Source: Spirometra erinaceieuropaei (lineage: Eukaryota; Platyhelminthes; Cestoda; Diphyllobothriidea; Diphyllobothriidae). Taken from it: a stretch of 64,000 nucleotides of DNA. Within the stretch, counting starts at the first letter, position 1, and the number at the start of each line of letters is the position of its first letter. Below the pieces are notes generated by a model. It made no database searches and was not told the DNA's origin. It was given only the letters and a program-made list of their open reading frames with translations. The stretch lies in the NCBI GenBank assembly GCA_902702965.1, contig CACRXP010000194.1, positions 862,803 to 926,802 on the forward strand, in the 5' to 3' direction. The translations under genes were made by a program, and so were the position numbers. Below, piece after piece: positions 10,930-20,839 of the stretch.

Positions 10930-11215
10930 CATTCTGCTTATTGTTCTGTGGTTTTGAACTCGTTCAGGAGTAGTAGCAACAAGAGAACAAGCTACAGTTA
11001 TAGGGCGTGTTAGCCAGTCATCGATCGATGGCGCAAGATTGGATGTGACTGCGCAGGACTCTGTGCTCCGGTGCCTCATCGATTAATCGATTAACTGAGT
11101 TACCATCCGAGGTCCAGGCTTCAATCAATTCTCGGCCTGTTTTATTTCTGGCATGGGCGATTATCTCTTTGGAAAAATTCTTAAAAGAGGGTCTGGTTTC
11201 CACCCCTGACACAAG
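10930..11215 (-). mobile_element. PLE remnant, GIY-YIG C-terminus and 3' tail
   Basis: The minus-strand frame at 11018-11212 contains IIAHARNKTGRELIEAWTSD, SVNRLIDEAPEHRVLRSH, the C-terminal end of a PLE GIY-YIG endonuclease. The RT and catalytic nuclease motifs are absent, so only the last part of the element survives. The 3' tail follows toward lower coordinates and holds a hammerhead-like stem II at 10950-10976. Confidence 0.75.
10950..10976 (-). ncRNA. hammerhead-like stem II remnant in PLE tail
   Basis: On the minus strand CTACTACTCCTGAACGAGTT is followed by CAAAACC. This aligns with the motif at 2130-2170: CTGATGA has decayed to CTACTAC, the ACTC-CTGAAC-GAGT hairpin is intact, and the CGAAAC box reads CAAAAC. 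It is a remnant and unlikely to cleave. Confidence 0.35.
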
Positions 11216-11219
11216 CTTC

Positions 11220-14200
11220 CTAAAATACTATTCAAAATTAACCGCAAAAATGTAGATGCTTACGAAAGGTACCATTAATTACAATGTTTTTGCAGAATAG
11301 TCCAAAGTTCTTGGACTCAACAGATTTATTGGAGGGAAAGAGATATTGAATTTTTCCAGATCAACTATCCTTATTAGTAATTCAGGGAAACCATTTTCAT
11401 TCTTTTTAAAACGCAATCTCGAGTTTTCTGTGGCAGTGCCTGGTCTTCGTTAGCCTGATCTTCTAACACTCGCGGTTCTGTAAACTCTCCTAAAATCAAT
11501 CGCTTTCAGAATCTTATTATTCCTTTCAAATGGAATGCAAACAACTTTTCACGTGGTTTTCCGAAGAAAGAATATGCATTTTAAAAGCAAGTGAATAGTC
11601 CGTATAAATACTACTCAGGTGACTCATTAAGGTTCTGAGGAATTCTACCAATTTTACAACTTTTGTACCTTACAGTGCCATAATGGTATTTGAATTTGTC
11701 CTCAGGGATAGTTGGCCATTGCAATTCGAAATAATATCGCCTTCACTTCCTTCATTAGGGGAAGGGGTGCAATAGTGTTTTCGCGGTGCTCAGTCCTACC
11801 TGACGACGGGGAATTAATGACCTAAAACTGGATTGTTTTCGGGGACTTCATGAAATTCGATCCTAGCATTTCCCAGATGTTTGGATTTACTTCGCATACG
11901 AAGTCTCTTTTACCGTCAAATGACTTTTAATTTGGAGTCCAAAAAGAAGCTCGGGTAATTATTGTGGGTTCAGGCCAAATCGAATCAACCCCACACGAAT
12001 TAAAAGACAATTCAGGCAAGAAAATACCCAGCAATGGACTGTCCGTGTCATACACCCGGGGCAGGGAAATCGACACTAAAGCAGCGCTCGCCTCGCTATA
12101 AGGAGAAATCGGAGAGAAAACGCCATCGATAAGTTATATTGCTAAATGGTAAATAAACCGACCTCATCAACAAAAATCAATTTTACTAGGTTCTTGCCCG
12201 TTGTTGGTAAGGCAGCCGCTGCAAGTGCAAAAGGCATGGTCCACTTGAAAATGACATTGCGGAAAGAGCATACTGATAGTTAAATAGATATTTTCCGAGA
12301 TTTTAATAGCAGGAAACTTTATTACTACCAGCCACAGGAAATATAAATCTGCCATTATCAACGGATACATTTAAGGGATTAAGTAAAGTTAAAGGGTAAA
12401 CGGGTCTAAGCGGCTAGTTTGGCTACTTAGTGCGAGGGTGCCCGGAACCCCCGCCTTATTTCGCCCCTCGTCAATGCCTCCGGGATTTGGAATGACTTTT
12501 ATGGGTTGTTTGTATGCTGGCAAAACCTATAAAAGCGGAAAATCGTTTGAGGATAATCGTATCAGTCCGCTGCCTGGCACAGAATAAACACCGTGCTGGA
12601 TATCCGTTGTGTAACGACGGTTTACCCAGATTTACTTAACTGCTTGACAGCCTCTCTGCCCCCCCCCCTCCCCCAGCGTCCCCAAGCAGCTCGAAGTTCA
12701 GTATATCAAAAGATGAAAAATGAACGTAGAATAGAAAACGAAACGTCGTTATTGAAAAGCAAGTTACCTTTCCTAGCAAAATTCATAACGTTTTGCATGA
12801 ACTTCATTGTAGTCGGATATAAAGGGAAGGAAGCTAAAGGAAGCCAGTTAGTCGAACACTTCGCCAGAGATATTTAACGTTAAACACCCAGATTTCTCCC
12901 ATGGTTTGCAATACTAGCCTATCCCGTAGGATGGCAAAACAGTTTTCCGTTGGTTGCCTTTTAAGAAGGAATGTCAGCCGAAACAAGCTTCTTATGCATC
13001 ACCTGGGACCTCATTACTACTGGCAAGCGCACACTTCTTTAGAGCAAAATTTCGATAAGACAACAACGGTTTTGCTCGAAGACCTGCAGATTTGCATAAA
13101 TATCGGTCCCAATGTAGGAAAAAGGGCTGTTTATGAAGCTTGCACAGGTGCACGCCAAACAAAACAATTTCTGCTTAAATATTAGCTTGAAATTCATTCG
13201 ATGTAAGGATAATCAGAAATCCCCACAGTGTTTCGCTATGGCAGTTTTGTACTCCTCTCTGGCGGGTACTTGCCTCCACAGAGTTGTTTTTTGCCCCCTC
13301 ATAGTTCAACTTAAACAAAACTGTCAATTCTAATCCCTTATCGAGCTATAAATTTGAGCCCACTTTTCTGTCGCTTCCTCTCTATTTTCAGATATCTAAC
13401 TCCTCACGTCACGCAACCTTCCTTGTCTTAAATGCGGCTTGTCCTTAATATGCAACTAATTTTCAATGTAACCTTTTGGACCGATTTATTCAGTAGGTCT
13501 CACTGGCTCTTCTCAGAACAGTGCCTAATTCCATTCAACCCAATTTTCTTATCGTGGACTGTGCCAGGACTGGCTGTATGCTACACGACCACAGTTGTTT
13601 ATCAGTACTGCCGTCCATGCCGTAAGTACTGGCCAATGGAGGTGTCTAAAATCGTGCTTTGGGTGCTAAAGACAGGCGCGCGCACACACACGCACATACA
13701 ACCACTTAGGATTTGGGTTGATGTGCTTGTCCAGTGTCCGCTGCCACGTAGGCAGCCCCACTCCTCTTCTATGATCACCGCAGTCCCTCATATGCCGAAC
13801 CTGGTCATGACCAAAACCGCATCCATGCGAGCGGAGGACTATGTGCGACCAGCGACACCGCTCGGCAGTGGGTGCGTGGTAAAGGAGTGTATCGCCTGAT
13901 GAACTCAAACTGCTGGTATATAGGGTTTTCCCTGGAAGACTCTTCACACACACACATAGGTACATATGGTTGAAAGCCATGGGGTTGCATACAAATGCGA
14001 GCAGACCTGGTGAGACAGGTAAACATCCTGTTTAAAACCAAGCTCACGTGCCAGAGGTCCGATGCCTATTATCAGTCGCTACGGAAACTCACTCCTTCCG
14101 ACACACTTTTCGTGAGGTCACGTTGTGAAAAGTCTTGAAAATATGTTTAAGAAATCAGAAGCTATTTAAATCAGTAAATATGCAGTAATCGGGCAACTCT

Positions 14201-14790
14201 TAGCAAGAGGCTGAAGTGAGGAATACTGAGAGGGTACCTCTACCATAGGTTAGAGACAGTTGGCTTTGCGTTTACTTGAACCCCTTTCTCGAAGCTTTGA
14301 GTCTTAGCCGCTGCATCATCCACAGCTCACTGACTTCAATATTATCATTCGGTTAATTTGTCTATCAGCTGGTGCAAGCGGCACAGACCAGCCCCTGCCA
14401 GGATCTGGCTTCTCTCATCACAGAAGTTTCCTAGTAAACTGGTCCAGATCAAAACTGTCCCTTATTGCATCTGCTTACCTCGCCGACAAGAATCAAGCCG
14501 TGAACTTTTGTCAGGTGACTGTGAAGTACAAACCGCAATATAGTTGACGGACTATTTCTCAAAGGCGAATCTTGCGCCCTCGCACATTCTGTCAACTACT
14601 GGACAATGACTCCCCTGCTAACACCCTTTCTTCTCATTTAACGGACTTCAAATGAGACGACAATATAACGACTTCGTTTGACAGCATCTACCCCCATCTA
14701 ATCAAGGATTCTAGTGTTCGCGAAGAGATCGCATACACGCACAACAAAGCGGTCTGAAATTTGACTAACTTCGTTGGAGTATACGTTGGA
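11220..14790. other. no recognised gene
   Basis: The stretch is AT-rich. Weak ORFs at 12593-12877, 12901-13185 and 13432-13899 (plus) show no domain. Between about 13680 and 14060 the base composition changes, with CA-rich runs at 13682-13696 and 13949-13960 bracketing a GC-richer block. This could be an unknown dispersed repeat, but I found no second copy in the window. Confidence 0.5.
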
Positions 14791-14794
14791 GTAG

Positions 14795-15815
14795 TTGCGT
14801 CTTTGCTGTCATGTAAAATCTTACCATACATGAATAATCTCCAAATGCACAGCATGAGGCACTGAGTGAAATTCTGAAATATTATTTTAGTTGGAAAGGG
14901 GCACCTAAGTGGGGCATTATATTGGTAACCATGTAGTATAATACCAAAGATATTTCAGTCATGCCGGAATGCCGGAATTTTAATGCGCTTATTTCCAGCG
15001 CAAGTAAAAGCACACTCGTCCAAAGTGGCTGGTTAAGTAGCACACTTTTTTCACTTATTCTCGACGTCGTTATAAAGCCGCACACAGTTTATAGGAAGCA
15101 TGCACAAAAACAAGTTTCTTTAATTAACTTTGCAGTAAATCAAATCCTCAAATTTTCCATCCCAAGAAGAGTGTTTTCCGGTCCTAAAAAGGTCCTCAAT
15201 TCCCGAATAATTTTGAACCCTATTCGATGTTTCCCTTTCGTCTGCTGTTCCAAATCGACAAGCCGTGCACCTCCCATTTAGGGCTTACCATAAGATTCTT
15301 TGTGCTTCTGAGATGATGCCACGAACCACTCATAAAATTGAGCATTGTATATGTGGAGTACATTGCATACTCTACAAACAGCATTAATAAACGTAGGCGA
15401 TTATGATGCTGCTTTAAGACATATGCAACGGTTTAAAATATTATAATCACAGCTCTCCTTGAAACCGAAAGATCCTGTTTCTCCGATCAGCAATTTTAAG
15501 GATGCAAGTAAATATAAAATGACTGAGGAAGGATTTTTCGCACATACTTTTACAGAATATGTTCGGAGTTACAAAGACCTTAAATTAGAATATTATACTA
15601 CTTAAGCAGTCATTTTCAGCGAACGTTCTTTGCCGGCGGCCAGACAGACACGCATTCGAGGGCCAGCACACCAACTTGATCGAAATGCCTTGTTGCTGTG
15701 CAGCGTGATAATCGATATTCCAAACCCACCCAAATAATCCTTACTAGCGCAAACCAGGATTAGTACTTTGGCTATTTTCCCGCAGAAATTGGCCGTCTCC
15801 ATTTTACATTTCATA
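14795..15815. mobile_element. older copy of the TA inverted-repeat transposon
   Basis: The left arm shows GGCACCTAAGTGGGGCATTA, ATATTTCAGTCATGCCGGAA and GGTTAAGTAGCACACTTTTT, matching arm blocks of the 4397-5387 element. The right arm in reverse complement shows GTAAGGATTATTTGGGTGGG and GACTGCTTAAGTAGTATAAT. Overall length is again close to 1 kb. The ends are too decayed to fix exact borders or see the TA duplication. Confidence 0.6.
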
Positions 15816-16509
15816 TGAATCCGTTTATTTCGATCCGGTTTCGGAGTACTTCCCTGGATTGCTGAATGGAAGTTAACTCTGCTAGCAAACACCTAGGCGC
15901 CACTCCGAGTCCGCTACCCTGTTGAACCTACAGCCGTCCCCACCGACAAATCGGGCCTGCAGATCACCAAATCTTACCTTTTTCCAATAGTTCATATATC
16001 TCAACCTGTTTTGATTGGATATAATATTCTTCCGCACATCTTCACGGACAGCAAGACATATCACGTTCCAATAAGCCCTTGAACAGTTCAGAGCACGTGT
16101 TAGATGGACAGACTATGTGAAATTAGAATTTACTCACGGAATTTAGTTTCTACACTGCCCGGAACTAATTAGCCGACTGAAGAGACAGTTCTCTATCTGT
16201 AACTGTGTGTATAAGGTTAGCCCATCTCTTTCCTCGCTCCGCTTTGCTAACCAGTTTCGCACTCCCGAAATTAAAAACTTTCAACGTCCTCAAAAACAGC
16301 AGAGTTTTGATTAAGGGCTTATTCAAAAGAATCGCGAACATAACGATTGTAGATGGGTTGACGTCTTCGGGCCTGTCTTGGCGTGCCTTCCATCGTATAC
16401 CCAAGGGGTTATTGGTGTTTATCACAGTGCCATGACAGTGGCGTGGGTAGGAGGGTCTGTTGCGTATTGTTTCATTCCTCAGCGGCGTCCATTTGGTGAT
16501 GCCGATTAG
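15816..16509. other. no recognised gene (3' flank of zinc-finger gene)
   Basis: Short ORFs on both strands between 16165 and 16435 are mirror shadows without a domain. The stretch lies just downstream of the Snail-like gene and may include its 3' UTR. I saw no clear poly(A) signal close to the stop. Confidence 0.5.
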
Positions 16510-17670
16510 TCAGGTGGTGGCGGCCATTTCTTGTGTGTTCCCAGGGTGCGTCCGCCTGTGTGCGCGCATGTTCGATCTGTCAGCAAAGCGCCGTGTGCAT
16601 AATGGGCATACGTAGGGCTTCTCCCCTGTGTGGACACGTCGGTGGCTCTCCAGTAGCCAGGGTCGAGAAAACCGTTTCCCGCAGTCCAAACAAGGATAAG
16701 GCATGGTATGGGTGGCTTCGTGTAACCTAGAATAAAGAAGAACGCGTTTTCTGAGTCGAGAAAAAAATCGAGACTACAGTTACCAATTCTGCTATCGTTT
16801 ACGTTAGCTGGGATCCCCGTTGGATCAATTGCACATACGTGCGCACGTCCCATTCGCATAGCCTTCACGATGTTCCAGTCATTAGGTCCATTTAGCGTGC
16901 TTCGGCGCACATGCCGTACATTCATTAGCCGCCTGGGGAGTGCCTAAGGTAACTTCCGTGTGTGGTGCGTGATTGTATAGGATGCGCGGTCAGTAGGTTA
17001 CGCACTTCTGTTGTAGCGCATTGCGCAACTTTTTCACTAGTGTACACGGATATATGGCAAATTCAAGATAAGTAGGAAAGCGAAATTGTGGCATTAATCA
17101 AAAAGTTGAGAAAAAAGAAATGACTACGACACATTCACGTTCTTGTCGGAGTTCTCAACCTTCTTGCGGACGGAGAAAGCACGCGAACGAGATACCGCGG
17201 GGAGCGGACGGACACCTCCGGTACGAGCATCCAGGCAGTTGAGCAGTATTCGGCAATCGAGACATACCTGCATGACGACCTAGCATTATAGGCTTTATTA
17301 CAGAACCTGCAATGGAATGGCTTTGTCAGGCGTGGAGGGCTGCTGCAGGCGGTTCCGTTGGTTCTGCCGCCGGACGAGGAGAAATCGAGGGGTAGACACT
17401 GAAACTCAGTAGACCCTTGCTGCACTGAGGAGGCAATAACCTTTGTATTCTTCTGTGACTTTTCGCTTCCCAGGAGATTTGCAATTGAGAAGGCCGCAGC
17501 GTTAGGCGACAGTGGAAAGATCTTTGAGGCTGAGCGTGAGTGACTGATGTAGCCACTGTCTGCTGAATGTGCCGGAGTGGCCAGTACGTCTGAAGTAGGC
17601 GCAGATTGTCCAACCGAAGCATTTGTTTTCAACTTCGGGGTTGAGGTCAGACTCCGTCGGGGATCAAAGG
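16510..17670 (-). CDS. Snail/Scratch-type C2H2 zinc-finger transcription factor, last two exons
   Basis: The exons are 17268-17670 and 16510-16726 (minus), joined at CAG|GTATGT and TTCTAG|GTTACA in phase. The first exon encodes a Ser/Pro-rich region and starts finger 1 ([16 protein letters not shown]). The splice completes it as LHEATHT, giving C-x2-C-x12-H-x3-H. Exon 2 adds finger 2 ([17 protein letters not shown]) and finger 3 ([17 protein letters not shown]), with the HTGEKPY linker. FSRPWLL and FADRSN are hallmarks of the Snail/Slug/Scratch family, which are DNA-binding repressors that bind E-box-type sites. The protein stops 11 residues after finger 3 ([11 protein letters not shown]). 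Family members usually have at least one more finger, so the C-terminus is short. The exon at 17670 starts in phase after an AG acceptor, so an upstream N-terminal (SNAG) exon must exist, but I did not find it. Confidence 0.8.
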
Positions 17671-17984
17671 CTGGTAGGTTACATATGAACAAAATGAGTA
17701 TCTGATCTGTGAAGTGAGCCTTCACAATTATAGAAAATCAAGGCAAAGGACACAACTCTCTCCCATCACGGCCAAAATAGATACCCGCAGCGACTGCCTC
17801 GAAATATCTTAAATGTGAAGGGTTCCAACCAGTCAGAGAACGAATTCCTGTCAGTGAAGGTTCTGCCTATCTAGAGTTTCGGTCATCAAATAAATGCCAC
17901 AAGTTTGAAAAATTGGGGGCGTTGGACTAGGCAGTCTTATGTGTGTTGGAGTCTTCTGTGGAAATGCCCTGACCGCGGTTGTGA
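17671..17984. other. intron or upstream sequence of the Snail-like gene
   Basis: The acceptor ACCTACCAG at 17671 shows this is at least partly intron. I see no further coding exon or repeat in it. Confidence 0.5.
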
Positions 17985-18270
17985 TATCTCAGTAAATGCT
18001 AACCAAGGTTCTGAAATGTGTTTTTGATCAGAAAAGGTAACTTAAGTAGGGGCGTACATCAATTACCGTTGAGCATAATCCCAAGATATTTCAGTCACGT
18101 CAGGGCGCGGGCTTTTTAACGAGCTTCTTTCCGGCCGTCTGCGAAAACCCTACTGATTAAAAAAGGACTACCTAAGCAGTATGAGTTTTTTCTCATTGAT
18201 TTTCAATGCTTTTATAAACTCAAACATATTTTATAGAAAACATACACAAAATACTAGTTCATTTACCCAA
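17985..18270 (+). mobile_element. arm of the TA inverted-repeat transposon family
   Basis: Blocks GAAAAGGTAACTTAAGTAGG, AAGATATTTCAGTCACGTCA, GGACTACCTAAGCAGTATGA and TCATTGATTTTCAATGCTTT occur in the same order as in the left arm of the 4397-5387 element. The matching right arm was not found, so this is a partial or strongly decayed copy. Confidence 0.6.
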
Positions 18271-19828
18271 ACATTTGAGTCGTACTCAGTGTCCCTTTTG
18301 CCAAAGAGTCGTTTTCTCCTCTGAGGTGGAGAAGGACTAGTAATCTGCCATATATGCATAGAAGTGGCAAGCAGGCAACGAGTGGGTAGAAGTCTTAGTC
18401 ACGGGAGTATTTTACAAACAATGGCAACCTATATTTGCCAAAAACATTGTAATTATAAAGAAATTTGATCTTTCGGTCGACAACAGAGGTACCACAGATA
18501 AGAAACGGTATATTTCAGCGGAGATTATAAGCTCTACCAGGTCAAGCGTTCAGTTCAGGCTTTGACAAACTACGTCTCATGCTCAGGCAGTTCTTGATAA
18601 AATTGCATACGAAATTTTTACTTCATAAGACAGCTACTCAAGACTTCTGTATTAAAATGAATCCGCTAATGCTGGTCGAATACACGCGTTTGTTATTAAG
18701 ACGTCCATATATAAAATAAACAACGTTTCAGTGAAAGTTTACCACTTACCAAATACTGCGGCCCCGTAACTGACTGTCCGTAGGAGGGGGAAGAAAGACT
18801 GTTCCACACTTTCATTCTCTCGTATTGATGGCTCGCCCATGCTTGAGATAAAGTCAGAGCGCAATACATACCTCTATATATATGTGTGCGTGAATGGCGA
18901 AGGGGTGGATGGGGGTGGGAGGGAAAGACCGGGGTCAGTAGGATCAAAGCATGGCGATTGCGCGTTTCCCGCTCATAGCAGCTCAGATCTCTCCTACCTC
19001 CCACAGACAGTAATTGGTTGAGCTCGATCGCGCTTGGCGTTTATCCCCCCCCCCTCCCCAGAACCGATTTCACTCACTTCTGTAGTCTTATTGGCCAACG
19101 GTCTAGCGCAACTTTGATTGGCAATAAGCAAAAGTGTTTGCCCACCCTCCAGCTACCCTGTGAGACTGGTTGGCCCAATACGAGCGTCAGCATTCCGAGT
19201 CTGAGCGCACTGGGTAATGATTGGACAATTCGGTCTTGACAAGGAGCAACCTGCCACGTCCAGACCAAAGCCGACTGATATGCAATTAATTATACATTTA
19301 CAACTATTTGCTCGAACGAGTAAATACAGTAAAAACAAGCTCCAGCATGGCAAACGAATAGAATCTTCGGAGGAAAATTAACCGAACGTACAAATTAAGC
19401 AAGTCCCCAACTTCCGATATTATCGGATAGTATAAGTCGCATATTTCTCAGTGACAGTTATCAGAAGCAGTAGAATACAATTTCGTAGAATTAAAGGGAT
19501 AACCGGCACAATCATACAGCCCAATACAGGTATGCTAAGATAACCTCGTCAGCATACAAAAAGTGTGAAATTAGGGAAAGAACGGTTGAGTTGGCCTATT
19601 TAATCAAGTGCATTCAATTTGTAATTATAAGAATTCTGCTTTTACAAGATCCGACCACGCCTTCCTTAGATTGCGAATTAATAAAGGGAATTTAAATTGC
19701 GATGAAAACGATTTAAATTAGTGAGCACGTAGTCCCCCGAAGCCCGCATCAAACAAGGTAATGACTCAGGGCCAAAACATGGTCTGAATGCGCACCAAGC
19801 ATTCATGCCCTGTCTCAAGAAATGTCAT
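18271..19828. other. no recognised gene
   Basis: AT-rich sequence. It contains a TATATATATG run near 18873 and a C-tract at about 19045, but no coding exon, RNA gene or repeat that I can support. Confidence 0.55.
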
Positions 19829-20338
19829 CTATCCAAAACTCCATCTGGCGGTGAATTTCCCTGGATGCGATGCGCCGTCACGCTTCCGCAGTAAAACGCA
19901 GACTTTATACTGTGATTCCATCATAAAATCCAGCAAGGGCATTGTCGCAGAGCTCAAGGCAATATCCCTTTTATGTAGTTGAAGATTATGAATGCGGTCC
20001 GGCCAACCGGACCCCATTAACTGATGCTTACGAGAGCGCTCTATGGCTGAAAACTTACTCATCTTGGGTGATGCTTGTTGAGAAATCCTTGAAACGACAC
20101 TTTTTCGAGTAAAGAGGGTGCCGCTCCTTTCGGTTAGGCGTGTCACTCCCACTATTGTGGTTAGGATCTCTTTCGATCGCACTCTGTCCGCCCGCCAGTT
20201 TGTTACTGACGACAACGAAAGTTGTGCCATAGGACACATACCACATATAATACATAAGCAGCTCACTAAGAGTGCAATAGGCCAGACGCAGACGCCTGTT
20301 TCATGGTCGTTTCCGATCATCAGTACGCCGTAGGCCAT
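19829..20338 (-). CDS. hypothetical ORF with hydrophobic N-terminal segment
   Basis: This is a 169-codon frame starting MAYGVLMIGNDHETGVCVWP. A hydrophobic run follows (IALLVSCLCIICG) that could be a signal anchor. A splice donor-like GTATGT lies just after that segment, so the real first exon may be only about 33 codons. The first 27 codons lie in an inverted repeat whose other arm encodes a similar peptide on the opposite strand (from 20373). I do not recognise the family, and the distal half shows no domain. Confidence 0.25.
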   Translation of the reverse strand: MAYGVLMIGNDHETGVCVWPIALLVSCLCIICGMCPMAQLSLSSVTNWRADRVRSKEILTTIVGVTRLTERSGTLFTRKSVVSRISQQASPKMSKFSAIERSRKHQLMGSGWPDRIHNLQLHKRDIALSSATMPLLDFMMESQYKVCVLLRKRDGASHPGKFTARWSFG

Positions 20339-20454
20339 ATGAAGTGAGGTATATAAACATGTCAGTTAGGCGTATGGCCTATGACGTACTGATGATCACA
20401 AGCAACCGTGAAGTAACTGTTTGCATCTGGCCTGTTGTCCTCTTAGTGAGGTGC
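20258..20454. repeat. foldback with two 82-bp arms and divergent look-alike ORFs
   Basis: Arms 20258-20339 and 20373-20454 are inverted copies (about three quarters identical by eye) around a 33-bp centre. The inner 25 bp (GATCATCAGTACG.CGTAGG-type) differ at only two positions. Reading outward, each arm begins with ATG GCC TA(C/T) and encodes MAY-x-VLMI...VC-x-WP-x-x-LLV-x-CL. It could be an inverted gene-end duplication or a foldback transposon. Confidence 0.6.
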
Positions 20455-20612
20455 CTCTCTTCTTTCCGTAGGCTGTTCTTTAATATCTACTAGCCGGTGT
20501 TACATGGCATGGTGTCATTACCTGTTAGTTCCTGATCCTCCCCCTCCTCCACATGAGGAGACCTTTCTACTGTCACAGGGGACATCGGGAGAACGAATCA
20601 CGCATACAGCCT

Positions 20613-20837
20613 TCACACCACGGTTCTGCAGGTTGGCGGATTCCACACAAGTTCAGTGTCCATAGTGAGTGCCGAAGCATCCGTCGCGCTTACTGAGATC
20701 GCGTGCCATTCACAAGGGGCTTCACTCAAGCCAGTAGCGGTGGCCAAATAAAACTCAAGAGTGTAATACTGGTTTAGCTGGCAGCCGTCCGTTTTGTCAA
20801 TGTCGCCGGTAATCCAGGTGCTAGAAGAAGTCGACAA
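20613..20837 (-). CDS. possible FN3-like exon, unknown protein
   Basis: This minus-strand frame has a good acceptor in front (CGACTTCTTCTAG) and encodes TWITGDIDKTDGCQLNQYYT followed by LEFYLATATGLSEAPCEWHA, then ISVSATD. The Y-T-L-x-F-x-L-A-T-A-T-G pattern resembles the C-terminal half of a fibronectin type III domain. A GTAAGC donor after HAIS gives an alternative exon end. The frame continues to LVWNPP, which could start another FN3 repeat. No neighbouring exon was found. The domain assignment is tentative. Confidence 0.3.
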   Translation of the reverse strand: MSTSSSTWITGDIDKTDGCQLNQYYTLEFYLATATGLSEAPCEWHAISVSATDASALTMDTELVWNPPTCRTVV

Positions 20838-20839
20838 GA

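Noticed and set aside
16506..16925. 139-codon minus-strand ORF
   Set aside because: It is an out-of-frame shadow of the zinc-finger exon.
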